A stretch of DNA of 64,000 nt from positions 266,501 through 330,500 of the forward strand of contig NZ_CP025263.1 in NCBI RefSeq assembly GCF_002843605.1, read 5' to 3'. Numbering within the stretch: the stretch's first letter is position 1; each line of letters starts with the position of its first letter. The notes below the pieces were generated by a model. It made no database searches, was not told where the DNA came from, and saw nothing but the letters and a program-made list of their open reading frames with translations. The stretch is from Pseudomonas sp. S09G 359 (lineage in GTDB: Bacteria; Pseudomonadota; Gammaproteobacteria; Pseudomonadales; Pseudomonadaceae). Shown piece after piece: positions 26,951 through 37,725 of this stretch. The position numbers and the translations under genes are program-made.

Positions 26951-28300
26951 ATGAAGACGTTATTAAGCCCCATGGTGGGTGCCGCCATGGCGAGCTTTAT
27001 GCTGTCCGCCCATGCCGATTTTATCGATGACAGCCACGCCGACGTGACCCTGCTCAATCGCTATCTCAACCAGCAGGGGCGTGACGTGGTGGGTAGCAAT
27101 GCCAAGGCCCACAGCATTCGCGATTGGGGCCAGGGGTTCGAGTTCAACTTCAAGTCCGGGTACACCGAAGGGCCGGTTGGCTTCGGTCTGGATCTGCAGG
27201 CGTTCTACGGGTTGAAACTCGATTCCGGGGGCGACCTCAACGACAAGGATCACCAAAGCCGCTACCCGGGCAGCATGTTCCCGCTGGACAACGGCAAGTC
27301 CGCCGACCAGTTCGGCGTGCTCAGCCCGACATTCAAGATGCGCTTTGCCAAGGATGAATTGCGCATCGGTACGCTGTATGGCAACAACCCGGTGCTGGCC
27401 AACACCGATGGCCGCCTGTATCAGCAGACCAATACCGGCGTGCAGTTGGTGTCCAAGGATTTGACCGACTTTACCTTCACCGGCGGCGATATCCTCAAGA
27501 CCAAGATCCGCAACGAAACCGGTGACCAGGGCATGATCACGGCCGGTGGCACCAAAGAGAGCGATCGCTTCCTGTTCGGCGGGGCGGACTACACCGGCAT
27601 ACACAACACCACGGTCAGCCTGTGGTACTCCAACCTTGAGGATTACTACCAACAGTTCTTCCTCGGCGCCAAGCGCCACGACGCCTTGTCGGTCGGCGCG
27701 ATCGACACTGACCTGCGTGTGTTCCGCAGCCTGGGTGTGGGCGGCAACGCCGATGGCGACAAAGACTTTGCGGCGGCCGGCCTGTACGGCGACGGCGTGA
27801 ACAAGGGGCGCATCAACCAGTCCACCGTCAGTCTGTTGGAAAGCTACAGCCTGGACGGCCATACCGTTGGCCTGGGCATCCAGAAAAACAGCGGCGACAG
27901 CGACTTCCCGTACCTCGACTCCGGCCTCAACAGCGGCGATAACCGCCAGGGTCCAGGCTCGGGCGCCGACACCCCCGCGCTGACCAACATGCAGTTGAAC
28001 AAATTCCAGCACGCCGGCGAACGCACCTGGCTGGCGCAATACAAATATGACTTGGGCAAGCTCGGCCTCAACGGCCTGACGTTCTCCGCTGCCTACGCCC
28101 ATGGCGATGACATCCGCACCGCCCAAGGCACCACCAGCGAATGGGAACGCAACGTCGCCGTGGCTTATCAAGTGCCGACCGGCACCCTCAAAGGTCTCGG
28201 CGTGACCTGGAAAAACGCCCACGCCAGCCCGGATATCAGCGGCGCTACCGTGCAAGATGAAAACCGCTTTTATGTCAGCTATGTCGTTCCACTCTGGTAG
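26951..28300 (+). CDS. OprD-family outer-membrane porin
   Basis: Substrate-specific outer-membrane channel, 449 aa. Sec signal MKTLLSPMVGAAMASFMLSAHA, then the family opening DFIDDSHADVTLLNRYLNQQGRD. OprD landmarks include GFGLDLQAFYGLKLDSGG, TFKMRFAKDELRIGTL and the closing RFYVSYVVPLW, with terminal aromatic Trp for outer-membrane insertion. The repeated amphipathic strands fit an 18-strand barrel. The substrate (amino acid, aromatic acid or other) cannot be read from sequence. A strong terminator follows. It is a monocistronic gene. Confidence 0.88.
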   Translation: MKTLLSPMVGAAMASFMLSAHADFIDDSHADVTLLNRYLNQQGRDVVGSNAKAHSIRDWGQGFEFNFKSGYTEGPVGFGLDLQAFYGLKLDSGGDLNDKDHQSRYPGSMFPLDNGKSADQFGVLSPTFKMRFAKDELRIGTLYGNNPVLANTDGRLYQQTNTGVQLVSKDLTDFTFTGGDILKTKIRNETGDQGMITAGGTKESDRFLFGGADYTGIHNTTVSLWYSNLEDYYQQFFLGAKRHDALSVGAIDTDLRVFRSLGVGGNADGDKDFAAAGLYGDGVNKGRINQSTVSLLESYSLDGHTVGLGIQKNSGDSDFPYLDSGLNSGDNRQGPGSGADTPALTNMQLNKFQHAGERTWLAQYKYDLGKLGLNGLTFSAAYAHGDDIRTAQGTTSEWERNVAVAYQVPTGTLKGLGVTWKNAHASPDISGATVQDENRFYVSYVVPLW

Positions 28301-28349
28301 GAAATTGCTGTAAAACGGAAGGGCAGACTTAAGCGATTCAGCTGGTTAA

Positions 28350-28385
28350 AAGGCCTGGGAATAACCTTATTCCCAGGCCTTATTT
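28350..28385 (+). terminator. Rho-independent terminator after the OprD-type porin gene
   Basis: Perfect 15-bp stem: AAGGCCTGGGAATAA (28350-28364), a CC spacer, and TTATTCCCAGGCCTT (28367-28381), then ATTTG. It is the strongest hairpin in the region and lies 49 bp after the porin stop. Confidence 0.85.
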
Positions 28386-28408
28386 GCCTACGTCCAAGAG
28401 AGGATTCG

Positions 28409-29446
28409 ATGACTTACATTGCTGCCGAAAACCGCTATGAATCTATCCCGTATCGCCGCGTAGGCCGCAGTGGGTTGGTGCTGCCTGCACTGTCCCTGGG
28501 GCTGTGGCACAACTTTGGCGACAGCACCCCGATCGACACCCAGCGCGCCCTGCTGCGCACCGCGTTCGACCTGGGGATCAACCACTTCGACCTGGCCAAC
28601 AACTATGGCCCGCCCTACGGCAGCGCCGAGATCAACTTCGGCCGTTTGCTGCGCGAAGACTTCAAGCATTACCGCGACGAATTGATCATCTCCAGCAAGG
28701 CCGGCTGGGACATGTGGCCCGGCCCGTATGGGCAGGGCGGCGGCTCGCGCAAATACGTGCTGGCCAGCCTGGACCAGAGCCTGCAACGCCTGGGCGTCGA
28801 CTATGTGGATATTTTCTACTCCCACCGTTTTGACGCCGACACACCGCTGGAAGAAACCGCCAGCGCGCTCGCCACGGCCGTGCAACAAGGCAAGGCGTTG
28901 TACATCGGTATCTCGTCTTATTCCGGGGTAAAAACCCGCGAAATCGCCGCCCTGCTCAAAGAGTGGAAAGTGCCGCTGCTGATCCACCAACCGGCTTACA
29001 ACCTGCTCAACCGCTGGGTGGAAAAAGACCTGCTGGACACCACCGAAGAACTCGGTGCCGGGGTGATTGCGTTCACGCCGTTGGCCCAAGGGTTGCTGAC
29101 TGATAAGTACCTCAACGGCGTACCGGCCGATGCGCGGGTGAATCGCCCGGGCGGTGGCTCGCTGCAGGCCAAGCACTTGTCCGAAGCCAACATCGCCCAC
29201 GTGCGTGCGCTGAATGAGATTGCCCAGCGTCGTGGCCAAAGCCTGGCGCAACTGGCCCTGGCCTGGACCCTGCGTGATCCACGGGTGACCAGCGCACTGA
29301 TCGGCGCGAGCCGGCCGGAGCAGATCATCGAGAACGTCGGCGCGTTGAAGAACTTGAGCTTCAGTGCGGAAGAACTGGCGGAGATCGATCGGTTTGCGCA
29401 GGAAGGCGGGATTAACTTGTGGGAAAAACCATCTACCGCTGAGTAA
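28409..29446 (+). CDS. Aldo-keto reductase, YghZ/MgrA-like (glyceraldehyde 3-phosphate reductase type)
   Basis: NADPH-dependent aldo-keto reductase, 345 aa, cytoplasmic. The catalytic tetrad is present: Asp61 (HFDLANNYG), Tyr66, Lys97 (ISSKAGW) and His139 (FYSHRFD). The block GWDMWPGPYGQGGGSRKY is typical of the YghZ group, which reduces L-glyceraldehyde 3-phosphate and methylglyoxal-like aldehydes. The AGAGGA ribosome site lies before the ATG. It follows the OprD-type gene but is separated by a terminator, so it has its own promoter. A short variant REP follows the stop. Confidence 0.87.
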   Translation: MTYIAAENRYESIPYRRVGRSGLVLPALSLGLWHNFGDSTPIDTQRALLRTAFDLGINHFDLANNYGPPYGSAEINFGRLLREDFKHYRDELIISSKAGWDMWPGPYGQGGGSRKYVLASLDQSLQRLGVDYVDIFYSHRFDADTPLEETASALATAVQQGKALYIGISSYSGVKTREIAALLKEWKVPLLIHQPAYNLLNRWVEKDLLDTTEELGAGVIAFTPLAQGLLTDKYLNGVPADARVNRPGGGSLQAKHLSEANIAHVRALNEIAQRRGQSLAQLALAWTLRDPRVTSALIGASRPEQIIENVGALKNLSFSAEELAEIDRFAQEGGINLWEKPSTAE

Positions 29447-29454
29447 GCGCGGTC

Positions 29455-29501
29455 AATGTGGGAGGGGCGGTGCGACGATTCGACTTGCCCCCTCCCACAT
29501 T
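29455..29501. repeat. 47-nt compact REP hairpin with 15-nt insertion
   Basis: The arms AATGTGGGAGGGG and CCCCTCCCACATT are inverted with no long loop. They enclose CGGTGCGACGATTCGA and CTTG. It is identical, on the opposite strand, to the element at 40271-40317, and is a 15-nt longer version of the element at 47775-47806. Confidence 0.9.
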
Positions 29502-29517
29502 TGATTTATGCCAGGCT

Positions 29518-30354
29518 TCAGAAGGGGATGTCCCCCAAAATCGTCGCCCGATGCATCACCCGCCGTTGCGGCCGGTAGTCATCCACCGCGTAATGCTGCG
29601 TCACGCGGTTGTCCCAGAACGCTACGTCATGCTCCTGCCAGCGCCAGCGAATGGTGAACTCCGGCCGGGTCGCGTGGGCGAACAGCAGCTTCAGAATCGC
29701 TTCACTCTCGGCTGGTTCCAGCTCGTTGATTTTGGTGGTGAAGCCGTCGCTGACAAACAGTGATTTGCGCCCACTGACCGGATGCGTGCGCACCACCGGG
29801 TGCGACAGCGGCGGGTTCTTCTTGCGGGTTTCTTCCCAGCGCGCCAGGTCTTCTGCGGTGTTGCCGAAGCGCTCCAGCGGAAAGGACTTGGTGAAATCGT
29901 GAGTCGCGGTGAGGCCATCCAGCAGGCGCTTGAGCGGCTCGGACAAGGCCTCATAGGCCGCAATGCCACTGGCCCACAGCGTGTCACCCCCAAACGCCGG
30001 CAGCAGCTTGGCGCTGAGCACCGCGCCGAGGGCGGGGGTCGGTAAAAAGGTCACGTCGGTATGCCAGACCGCGTTGTCGCGCACATCGGTCACGGCGGTG
30101 TCGAGGATCAGCACTTCGGGCTGTTCCGGCACGTTGGGGTAGATCGGGTGAATATGCAGGTCGCCAAAATTCGCCGCGAATCGCGCCTGTTGCTGCGGCG
30201 TGATCGCTTGGCCTCGAAAGAACAGCACCGAGTGCGTGAGCAACGCCTGTTCGATGGCGTCGCGCTGTTCCAGATTCAACGGTTGAGTGATATCGACGCC
30301 ACTGATCTGGGCGCCCAGGGCGGTGCTTAATGGGGTAACGGTCAGGCTGCTCAT
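29518..30354 (-). CDS. tauD: Taurine dioxygenase TauD
   Basis: Fe(II)/2-oxoglutarate-dependent enzyme that releases sulfite from taurine, 278 aa. The metal triad is visible: His98 and Asp100 in [10 protein letters not shown], and a distal His in [12 protein letters not shown] at about residue 268. An Arg for 2-oxoglutarate follows. The start at 30354 gives the normal TauD length. A much longer open frame upstream (to about 31296) is a shadow of tauC. It lies 14 bp downstream of tauC in the tauABCD order. Confidence 0.92.
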   Translation of the reverse strand: MSSLTVTPLSTALGAQISGVDITQPLNLEQRDAIEQALLTHSVLFFRGQAITPQQQARFAANFGDLHIHPIYPNVPEQPEVLILDTAVTDVRDNAVWHTDVTFLPTPALGAVLSAKLLPAFGGDTLWASGIAAYEALSEPLKRLLDGLTATHDFTKSFPLERFGNTAEDLARWEETRKKNPPLSHPVVRTHPVSGRKSLFVSDGFTTKINELEPAESEAILKLLFAHATRPEFTIRWRWQEHDVAFWDNRVTQHYAVDDYRPQRRVMHRATILGDIPF

Positions 30355-30368
30355 GCGGTTCTCACTCA

Positions 30369-31202
30369 ATGTGCCTGGCCATGCCAGGGCACCAACTTGC
30401 GCTGCAGGGCACGCAGGCCCATTTCCATGGCGAAGGCGATCAGGGCGATCACCAGAATCCCCAGCACCACCACATCGGTGACCAGGAACTGCGCTGCCGA
30501 CTGCACCATAAAACCCAGGCCGCTGGTGGCCGCGATCAGCTCGGCGGCGACCAGCGTCGACCAACCCACGCCCAGGCCGATGCGCACGCCGGTGAGGATG
30601 TCGGGCAGGGCGCTGGGCAAGATCACATGGCGAATCAACTGCGCGCGGGTGGCCCCCAGCGACTGCGCGGCACGCAGCTTGGCCGGGTCGACGGTGCGCA
30701 CGCCGGTCGCGGTGGCGATGGCAATGGGCGCGAAGATCGCCAGGTAAATCAGCAGCACCTTGGACAGCTCGCCGATGCCGCACCAGATCACGATCAACGG
30801 CAAGTAGGCCAGTGGCGGGATCGGCCGGTAGAACTCGATCAGCGGGTCGAGAATGCCACGCGCAATGCGGTTGGAACCGATGGCGATCCCCACCGGCACG
30901 GCGGTGAGTACCGCAAAACCCAGGCCCAGGCCGATACGGCTGAGGCTCGCGCCCAGGTGCTGCCACAAGGTGGAATCCATGTAGCCGGTGGTCGCCAACA
31001 GCCAGCCTTTTTGCAGCACGGCGGACGGCGGCGGCAGGAACAGCGGTTCGATCAGCCCGGTGGCGGTCACGGCCCACCAGAGCGCCAGCAGGGCGAATAG
31101 CGTCAACAGACTGATCCAGCGTGTGCTCAGGCGGCGACGCAGCGGGATAACCGCGTGCGCCACCGGCTTGGCGGCGGTGGCGGGGAGTTCGTAGCTGCTC
31201 AT
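30369..31202 (-). CDS. tauC: Taurine ABC transporter permease TauC
   Basis: Inner-membrane permease of the SsuC/TauC family, 278 aa, with six hydrophobic segments. Landmarks are [25 protein letters not shown] and [23 protein letters not shown] (ATPase-docking loop), then [27 protein letters not shown]. Its ATG overlaps the tauB stop as ATGA, so the two are coupled. Confidence 0.92.
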
Positions 31203-31978
31203 GCGGACACCTGCCGTTGCGAGAACACTTTGCCCAGCACGTGTTCGCGGGTTTCGATAAAGCGTGGGTCGGACTTGATCGCCCGTGCCGATTCACCGGC
31301 GGCGTAGCGTTGGCCGAAATCCAGCTGCAGGCGTTCGACGATCTGGCCTGGGTTGGGCGCCAACAGGATCAGGTCGGTGGCGAGGAACACCGCTTCTTCA
31401 ATGTCATGGGTAATCAGGAACACCGGTTTGGCCGTGCGCCGCCAGACTTGCAGCAGCAGCTCTTGCATCTGTTCGCGGGTGAACGCATCGAGGGCGCCGA
31501 AGGGCTCGTCCATCAGCAATACGCGTGGGTCGGCCGCCAGGGCGCGGGCCAAGCCGACGCGCTGCTTCTGGCCGCCGGAAAGCTGCCAGATGCGGCGGCT
31601 GTCGAAACCAGCCAGGTCGACCAGGGCCAGCATCTCCCGGGCGCGAATTTCACGTTGCGCCTTGGGCACACCGGCCAGCTCCAGGCCGAAGCCGACATTG
31701 GCCAGCACGTCCTGCCAGGGCAGCAGGGCGTCGTCCTGGAACACCACGCCGCGTTCGGCGCTGGGCCCTTTGACCGGCACACCGTCGAGGGTAATGCGCC
31801 CGGCGGAAGGTTCGACAAAACCGGCGATCAGGTTCAACAGCGAAGTCTTGCCACTGCCGGACGGGCCGAGGGCGACCAGCAATTGCTGGGGCCCGAGGTC
31901 GAGTGAAATGTCAGACAGTACCGGTTGTGTGGCGCCTGGGTACTGTGCGCTGATGCGCTCCAGTTGTAGCAAGGCCAT
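31199..31978 (-). CDS. tauB: Taurine ABC transporter ATP-binding protein TauB
   Basis: ATPase of the taurine importer, 259 aa. Walker [10 protein letters not shown] is at about residues 38-46, the Q-loop region at [10 protein letters not shown], the signature [10 protein letters not shown] near 133, and Walker [14 protein letters not shown] follows. The C-terminal tail is typical of SsuB/TauB. It lies 17 bp downstream of tauA. Confidence 0.92.
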   Translation of the reverse strand: MALLQLERISAQYPGATQPVLSDISLDLGPQQLLVALGPSGSGKTSLLNLIAGFVEPSAGRITLDGVPVKGPSAERGVVFQDDALLPWQDVLANVGFGLELAGVPKAQREIRAREMLALVDLAGFDSRRIWQLSGGQKQRVGLARALAADPRVLLMDEPFGALDAFTREQMQELLLQVWRRTAKPVFLITHDIEEAVFLATDLILLAPNPGQIVERLQLDFGQRYAAGESARAIKSDPRFIETREHVLGKVFSQRQVSA

Positions 31979-31995
31979 CGCGATGAACTCCCGAA

Positions 31996-32973
31996 TCAGT
32001 TAGTGATGAACTTGGCGCTGACATAAGGGGCGTAGTCCGGCAGCACGGCGTCGACCTTGCCTTGTTCCTTCAAGAACGCAGCGGTGTCGGTCACGGCCTT
32101 AGTGGTCGGTGCGCCCAGCAGGGTCACCTGGTCAGCGGCCAGCGGGTAGACGTTGCCTTGCAGCAGCAATGGGATGTCAGTGGCTTTGGCGCCGGAGAGC
32201 TTCACCAGCTTGTCGACGTTGCCCTTATCGGCCAGCCAGGCTTGTGGGTCTTTGCGGTAGGCGGCGTAGGCGTCCAGAGTGACCTTGGCGAAAGCTGTGA
32301 CGATTTCCGGGTGCTTCTCGGCAAAATCCTTACGCACGATCCACGCATCGAAGGTCGGCGCGCCAAACTTGGCCAGCTCGCCGGAGGTGATCAGCACTTT
32401 GCCGTTTTCCTTGGCCACGCCCAGGGCTGGGTCCCACACGTAAGTGGCGTCGATATCGCCACGCTTCCACGCGGCGATGATGGCCGGTGGTGCGAGGTTG
32501 AGGATGGTGACTTTAGACGGGTCGATGTTCCAGTGCTTCAGCGCGGCCAGCAGGCTGTAGTGGCCGGTGGACACGAACGGCACGGCGACTTTCTTGCCGA
32601 TCAGGTCCTGCGGGCTGTTGATCCCCGAACCGTTACGCGCCACCAGGGCTTCGGCACCGCCGATCTGGGTGGCGACGAGGAAGGTTTCCACCGGCACCTT
32701 GCGGGTGATGGCGGCGGTCAGTGGGCTGGAACCGAGGTAGCCGATCTGCACGTCACCGGAAGCGATGGCGGCAATGATGTCGGCACCATTGTCGAATTTG
32801 CGCCAGTCGATCTTGGCGTTAGTGGCTTTTTCGTACGCGCCATCGGCCTGGGCGACTTTCGCCGGGTCCACGGTGGTCTGGTAGGCAATGGTCACATCCG
32901 CCGCCTGGGCAAACAGGCTGGCACCGGCCAGGGACAATGCGGCCAGGAGGCGCAGAGGGGTAAGCAGTTTCAA
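31996..32973 (-). CDS. tauA: Taurine-binding periplasmic protein TauA
   Basis: Substrate-binding protein of the aliphatic sulfonate/taurine family, 325 aa. The start is a TTG at 32973: GAGGAG lies 7 nt before it, and the signal [24 protein letters not shown] follows. An alternative TTG at 32988 sits inside the ribosome site. Mature landmarks are [36 protein letters not shown] and [21 protein letters not shown]. First gene of tauABCD. The upstream gap is AT-rich, and taurine genes are normally under CysB control when sulfate is scarce. Confidence 0.92.
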   Translation of the reverse strand: MKLLTPLRLLAALSLAGASLFAQAADVTIAYQTTVDPAKVAQADGAYEKATNAKIDWRKFDNGADIIAAIASGDVQIGYLGSSPLTAAITRKVPVETFLVATQIGGAEALVARNGSGINSPQDLIGKKVAVPFVSTGHYSLLAALKHWNIDPSKVTILNLAPPAIIAAWKRGDIDATYVWDPALGVAKENGKVLITSGELAKFGAPTFDAWIVRKDFAEKHPEIVTAFAKVTLDAYAAYRKDPQAWLADKGNVDKLVKLSGAKATDIPLLLQGNVYPLAADQVTLLGAPTTKAVTDTAAFLKEQGKVDAVLPDYAPYVSAKFITN

Positions 32974-33004
32974 GGGGAAGCTCCTCAATCAGGCGGCCGA
33001 GGGT

Positions 33005-33075
33005 CGGCGTGTGAGGAGACTAAATGATCTAAGAATCAGAAAATAAATAACATTTTCGAATTAGCTTATTAGAAG
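33005..33075 (-). promoter_or_regulatory. AT-rich region upstream of tauA
   Basis: An AT-rich stretch (for example AGAAAATAAATAACATTTTCG near 33038) between the tauA start and a REPIN. It fits the promoter/CysB-type region expected for tau genes, but I can name no exact boxes. Confidence 0.35.
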
Positions 33076-33108
33076 AAGTGAACCTGAATCTTGAGCGCGC
33101 ATAGGCCA

Positions 33109-33200
33109 AATGTGGGAGCGGTCTTGCTCGCGAATGCGGTGGGTCAGTCGATACATCTGGCGACTGACATTCCGCATTCGCGAGCAAGCCCGCTCCCACA
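33109..33200. repeat. REPIN, GTGGGAGCG type
   Basis: AATGTGGGAGCGGTCTTGCTCGCGAATGCGG on the left, mirrored by CCGCATTCGCGAGCAAGCCCGCTCCCACA on the right, long arms of about 29 bp. One arm has T where the other has G (GGTCTTG versus GGGCTTG). It lies just after the gshA stop. Confidence 0.87.
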
Positions 33201-33219
33201 GGTTTTTTTGCGTAAGGCT

Positions 33220-34803
33220 TTAGTTACTGATCGCCAGAATGCTCGCCTGGTACGACCCGACAAACACATCAAAATCGCCCACTTCGTTCTGCTCCAGCTC
33301 CGCCTGCTGGGCCAACGATTTACGCGCCAGCTCTTCAAAGTGTGCCTGCTCTTCGGCCGGCAACGGCTCTTTGCGGAAATGCTCGGCATGCACCTCGCTC
33401 TGATGCAGGGAGAACTGCGCAAAACTCTCTTTGCGCTCGGCCATCGCCGCCAGCACCTGGGCTGAAGGGGTCAGGGACGAGTCCTTGATCTTGGCCAGCT
33501 GGGCGTCGAGTGCTTGGCTGTGTTCGTGGATGCCGTGGCTCTCATCCAGCAAGGCCGCCAACGGTGCGATTTTTTCCAGCAGCTCCGTGGCCCATTCCTT
33601 CATGTCCACCGCTGCGCCGTCGCGCTGCAATTGCAAGCCCGGGCGGCGGCCTTCCTTGACTACGCTGAGGAAGTTGGACGTGGCGTTACCACAGGCGTTG
33701 TTGGCGAACTGCGGGCTGTCGTTCAGTGCGCAGTACAGCAGGAAGGCGTCGAGGAAACGCGACTCCGGCAGGTCGATACCCATCGGCAGGAACGGGTTGA
33801 TGTCCAGGCAGCGCACTTCGATGTACTGGATGCCACGGGCCATCAGCGCCTGGATCGGCCGCTCGCCGGTGTAGGTCACACGCTTGGGGCGGATGTTGGA
33901 GTAGTACTCGTTTTCGATCTGCAGGATGTTGGTGTTGAGCTGAACCCACTCACCGTCCTTGTGCGTGCCGACTTCGACGTACGGCGCGTAGGGCGTTGCC
34001 ACCGCTTCACGCAGGCTGTCGGTGTAGCTGCTCAGGTCGTTGTAGCACGGCGTAAGCCCGGCCTGGGCGTTGCTCTGGTAACCCAGGTCACTCATGCGCA
34101 GGCTGGTGGCGTATGGCAGGTAGAGCGTGTCGGCGTCCAATACTTCCAACTGGTGCGAACGGCCGCGCAGGAAACCCGCGTCCAGCGCCGGCGAGGCACC
34201 GAACAGGTACATCAGCAACCAGCTGTAGCGGCGGAAGTTACGGATCAGCGCGATATAAGCGTTGGACTGGTAGTCGCGGTCGGTGCCGACAAAGCCTTCG
34301 GCTTCCTTGAGCAATGGCCACAGCTGTTCCGGCAGGGAAAAGTTGTAGTGGATGCCCGCGATGCACTGCATGGTCTTGCCGTAACGCAGGGCCAGGCCTT
34401 TGCGATACACGTACTTGAGCTGTCCGATATTGGAGGTGCCGTAGTAGGCAATCGGAATATCTTCCTCGGCCGGCAACGGGCACGGCATCGAGGGGCTCCA
34501 CAGGTATTCACTGCCGAGCTTGGTGTAGGCAAAGCGATGGATCTTGTCCAGGCTGCTCAGGGTATCGGCCGGGTTGGGCAGGGCTGGGGTGATGAACTCC
34601 AGCAGCGATTCCGAGTAGTCGGTGGTGATCTGTTCATGGGTCAACGCGGCGCCCAGGGCCTCGGGGTGCGGCGTTTGTGCCAGGCGACCCTCGGCGGTGA
34701 CGCGTAGGCATTCACGCTCGATGCCGTGCAAGCAGTGCTCTAGCAGGGAGAGGTGTTCGCGCTTGCCGAGCAGGGCCAGGCGGCGGTTGAGAAGTTCGCT
34801 CAA
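33220..34803 (-). CDS. gshA: Glutamate-cysteine ligase (proteobacterial type)
   Basis: First enzyme of glutathione synthesis: joins glutamate and cysteine using ATP. 527 aa, the length of P. aeruginosa GshA. The start is a TTG at 34803 with AAGGA 7 nt before it ([35 protein letters not shown]). A GTG at 34818 is open but leaves no site. Family landmarks: GIERECLRV (substrate Glu), [27 protein letters not shown], and [12 protein letters not shown]. It lies downstream of the taurine genes on the same strand but is separated from the next upstream gene by a 214-bp gap, so it likely has its own promoter. Confidence 0.92.
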   Translation of the reverse strand: MSELLNRRLALLGKREHLSLLEHCLHGIERECLRVTAEGRLAQTPHPEALGAALTHEQITTDYSESLLEFITPALPNPADTLSSLDKIHRFAYTKLGSEYLWSPSMPCPLPAEEDIPIAYYGTSNIGQLKYVYRKGLALRYGKTMQCIAGIHYNFSLPEQLWPLLKEAEGFVGTDRDYQSNAYIALIRNFRRYSWLLMYLFGASPALDAGFLRGRSHQLEVLDADTLYLPYATSLRMSDLGYQSNAQAGLTPCYNDLSSYTDSLREAVATPYAPYVEVGTHKDGEWVQLNTNILQIENEYYSNIRPKRVTYTGERPIQALMARGIQYIEVRCLDINPFLPMGIDLPESRFLDAFLLYCALNDSPQFANNACGNATSNFLSVVKEGRRPGLQLQRDGAAVDMKEWATELLEKIAPLAALLDESHGIHEHSQALDAQLAKIKDSSLTPSAQVLAAMAERKESFAQFSLHQSEVHAEHFRKEPLPAEEQAHFEELARKSLAQQAELEQNEVGDFDVFVGSYQASILAISN

Positions 34804-35017
34804 GTTGGATTCCTTCACGCGTCAGTCGCCCCAATATGGGGGTGGGCAAGACGGTCTACAAGGGTGAAGTTGAAACTGGCGTTATCGCCTGGTTTTGAGT
34901 CGATTTGGCTCACATTGAAAAAGCCTACTTCACTCCATGAATTGGGCTATAGCGCAGCAAGAAAATTCCGACGCCGTTGTCGCAGCGCCGAAATTAACTC
35001 AAATCGAGGGTGGGGAG

Positions 35018-35401
35018 CTATAGGACAGCGAAGGTGCCCTGTGCTTTTGCGACAAGTCGTTCGTCCTGATACACATCGGCTTCGACCACCAAGGTGCGTC
35101 TGCCGGCGTGAATCACCCGGCTGGTGCACAGCACGTCACCGTTCTCCACGGCGCGGATGTAGTTGATCTTGCACTCGATAGTCGCGCTCTGTTGGTCAAA
35201 ACCATGGGAGCTGGAACACGCCAGCCCCATCGTAATGTCCACCAGGCTGAAAATCGCCCCGCCATGGAGCTTGCCCGCGCGGTTGCGCAGGTGTGGCTCC
35301 AGGGTCAGGGCCACCTCGGCAACGCCCTCATCCAGGCGTTGCAGGCGGCTGCCGATCAGCTCGCTGAATGCGCTCTGGGTCAAGCCGGCGGGGATGTCCA
35401 T
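35018..35401 (-). CDS. PaaI-type hotdog thioesterase
   Basis: 127-aa single-domain acyl-CoA thioesterase-like protein. The hotdog active-site region reads NRAGKLHGGAIFSLVDITMGLACS (HGG), and the following sheet strands ATIECKINYIRAVENGDVLCTSRVIHAGRRTLVVEADVYQ fit the PaaI/YdiI group. Its start directly overlaps the tex stop at 35401, so it may be co-transcribed with tex. Substrate unknown. Confidence 0.85.
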   Translation of the reverse strand: MDIPAGLTQSAFSELIGSRLQRLDEGVAEVALTLEPHLRNRAGKLHGGAIFSLVDITMGLACSSSHGFDQQSATIECKINYIRAVENGDVLCTSRVIHAGRRTLVVEADVYQDERLVAKAQGTFAVL

Positions 35402-37725
35402 CAGCGTTTCTTCAACTGCTTGGCGTTGGCGAACAGCGAGGCCATGGCGTTGTTGCTTGGCGCTGCGGCAGTGGTTTCCTTGCGCGGTGCGTTGTTCTGC
35501 GACTGGCGCGGCGCCGAGCCTGGGCGTGCGCCACGGGCACCGTCGATTTTCTCACCCGGGGTGTCGCTCATGCGCATCGACAGGCCAACGCGTTTGCGCG
35601 GGATGTCGACTTCCATGACCTTGACCTTGACCACGTCACCGGCTTTCACCGCTTCACGCGGGTCCTTGATGAACTTCTCCGAAAGCGCGGAGATATGCAC
35701 CAAACCGTCCTGATGCACGCCGATGTCTACAAAAGCACCGAAGTTGGTCACGTTGGTGACAACGCCTTCAAGGATCATGCCCAGTTGTAGATCCTTGAGG
35801 TCTTCGACGCCGTCCTGGAACTCGGCGGTCTTGAACTCGGGACGCGGGTCGCGGCCAGGTTTTTCCAGCTCTTGCAGGATGTCGGTGATGGTCGGCACAC
35901 CAAAGGTTTCGTCGGTGTACTTCTTTGGGTCCAGGCGTTTGAGGAACGCGGCGTCGCCGATCAGCGAGCGGATGTCGCGGTCGGTCTCGGCGGCAATGCG
36001 CTGCACCAGCGGGTAGGCTTCCGGGTGAACGGCCGACGAGTCGAGCGGGTTGTCGCCATTCATCACACGTAGGAAACCGGCGGCCTGTTCGAAGGTTTTT
36101 TCACCAAGGCGGGCGACTTTTTTCAGCGCGGCGCGGGTCTTGAACGCGCCGTTTTCGTCACGGTGAGTGACGATATTCTGCGCCAGGGTAGTGTTCAGGC
36201 CGGAGATACGCGCCAGCAGTGCAACGGAGGCAGTGTTCACATCCACGCCGACCTTGTTCACGCAGTCTTCCACCACCGCATCCAGGCCGCGCGCCAGTTT
36301 CAGCTGCGACACATCGTGCTGGTACTGGCCGACACCGATGGATTTAGGGTCGATCTTCACCAACTCGGCCAGCGGGTCCTGCAGGCGGCGGGCGATGGAC
36401 ACCGCGCCACGGATCGACACGTCGAGGTCCGGGAATTCCTTGGAGGCCAGTTCCGACGCCGAGTACACCGAAGCGCCCGCTTCGGAAACCATGACCTTGG
36501 TCATCTTCATGGCTGGGTATTTTTTGATCAGCTCGGCGGCCAGCTTGTCGGTTTCACGGCTGGCAGTGCCGTTGCCGATGGCGATCAGGTCCACAGCGTG
36601 CTTGGCGCACAGCGCGGCCAGGATGGCCAGGGTCTGGTCCCACTTGTTGTGCGGCACGTGAGGGTACACGGTGGCGTGGTCCAGCAGCTTGCCGGTGGAG
36701 TCCACCACCGCCACCTTGCAGCCGGTACGCAGGCCCGGGTCGAGGCCCAGGGTGGCGCGCGGTCCGGCCGGGGCGGCCAGCAGCAGGTCGTGCAGGTTGT
36801 GCGCGAAAACGTTGATTGCCTCGGTTTCGGCGCCGTCACGCAGTTCGCCGAGCAGGTCGGTTTCCAGGTGCGTGTAGAGCTTGACCTTCCAGGTCCAGCG
36901 CACGACTTCACCGAGCCACTTGTCCGCAGGACGATTCTGATTCTGGATGCCGAATTGTTGACCGATCATGCCTTCGCACGGGTGCATGGTGCCTGGCAGC
37001 TCGTCGCCGACTTTGAGCGCGGAGCTCAGAATACCCTCGTTGCGCCCGCGGAAAATGGCGAGTGCACGGTGGGACGGCATGCTCTTGAGTGGCTCGTCGT
37101 GTTCGAAGTAATCGCGGAACTTGGCGCCTTCTTCCTCTTTGCCGGCGATGACGCGGGCGCTGAGGATGGCTTCCTGCTTGAGGTAGGTGCGCAGTTTTTC
37201 CAGCAGGCTGGCGTTTTCGGCGAAACGCTCCATCAGGATGTACTTGGCACCTTCGAGGGCGGCCTTGACGTCGGCGACGCCTTTTTCTGCGTCGATGAAG
37301 CGCGCGGCTTCGGTGTCCGGGGTCAGCGACGGGTCGTTGAACAGGCCGTCGGCCAGCTCGCCCAGGCCGGCTTCCAGGGCGATCTGGCCCTTGGTGCGGC
37401 GTTTCTGTTTGTAGGGCAGGTAAAGGTCTTCGAGGCGGGTCTTGGTGTCGGCGAGCTTGATGTCGCGTTCAAGCTGCGGGGTCAACTTGCCCTGCTCTTC
37501 GATGCTGGCGAGGATGCTGATGCGCCGTTCGTCGAGTTCTCGCAGGTAGCGCAGGCGCTCTTCCAGGTGACGCAGTTGGGTGTCGTCGAGGCTGCCGGTC
37601 ACTTCTTTACGGTAACGGGCGATGAAAGGCACCGTGGAGCCTTCATCCAGTAGCGCGACGGCCGCTTCGACCTGTTGTGGGCGTACACCGAGTTCCTCGG
37701 CGATGCGGCTGTTGATGCTGTCCAT
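35401..37725 (-). CDS. tex: Tex, S1-domain RNA-binding transcription accessory protein
   Basis: Nucleic-acid-binding protein involved in transcription, 774 aa. Domain order: N-terminal Tex helices; a YqgF-like RNase H fold region ([19 protein letters not shown] near residue 330); helix-hairpin-helix repeats near residue 500-600 ([35 protein letters not shown]); and an S1 RNA-binding domain at about 650-725 ([31 protein letters not shown]). A basic, Gln/Asn-rich C-terminal tail follows. The start at 37725 follows a CAGGTGG site. Longer frames upstream lack domain content. Confidence 0.92.
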   Translation of the reverse strand: MDSINSRIAEELGVRPQQVEAAVALLDEGSTVPFIARYRKEVTGSLDDTQLRHLEERLRYLRELDERRISILASIEEQGKLTPQLERDIKLADTKTRLEDLYLPYKQKRRTKGQIALEAGLGELADGLFNDPSLTPDTEAARFIDAEKGVADVKAALEGAKYILMERFAENASLLEKLRTYLKQEAILSARVIAGKEEEGAKFRDYFEHDEPLKSMPSHRALAIFRGRNEGILSSALKVGDELPGTMHPCEGMIGQQFGIQNQNRPADKWLGEVVRWTWKVKLYTHLETDLLGELRDGAETEAINVFAHNLHDLLLAAPAGPRATLGLDPGLRTGCKVAVVDSTGKLLDHATVYPHVPHNKWDQTLAILAALCAKHAVDLIAIGNGTASRETDKLAAELIKKYPAMKMTKVMVSEAGASVYSASELASKEFPDLDVSIRGAVSIARRLQDPLAELVKIDPKSIGVGQYQHDVSQLKLARGLDAVVEDCVNKVGVDVNTASVALLARISGLNTTLAQNIVTHRDENGAFKTRAALKKVARLGEKTFEQAAGFLRVMNGDNPLDSSAVHPEAYPLVQRIAAETDRDIRSLIGDAAFLKRLDPKKYTDETFGVPTITDILQELEKPGRDPRPEFKTAEFQDGVEDLKDLQLGMILEGVVTNVTNFGAFVDIGVHQDGLVHISALSEKFIKDPREAVKAGDVVKVKVMEVDIPRKRVGLSMRMSDTPGEKIDGARGARPGSAPRQSQNNAPRKETTAAAPSNNAMASLFANAKQLKKR

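Noticed and set aside
29518..31296. A long frame that fuses tauD with an upstream extension
   Set aside because: The extension is out-of-frame reading of tauC; a normal-length TauD starts at 30354.
36163..37653. A 496-codon plus-strand frame across tex
   Set aside because: Antisense shadow with the composition expected from reading a conserved gene backwards; tex is complete.
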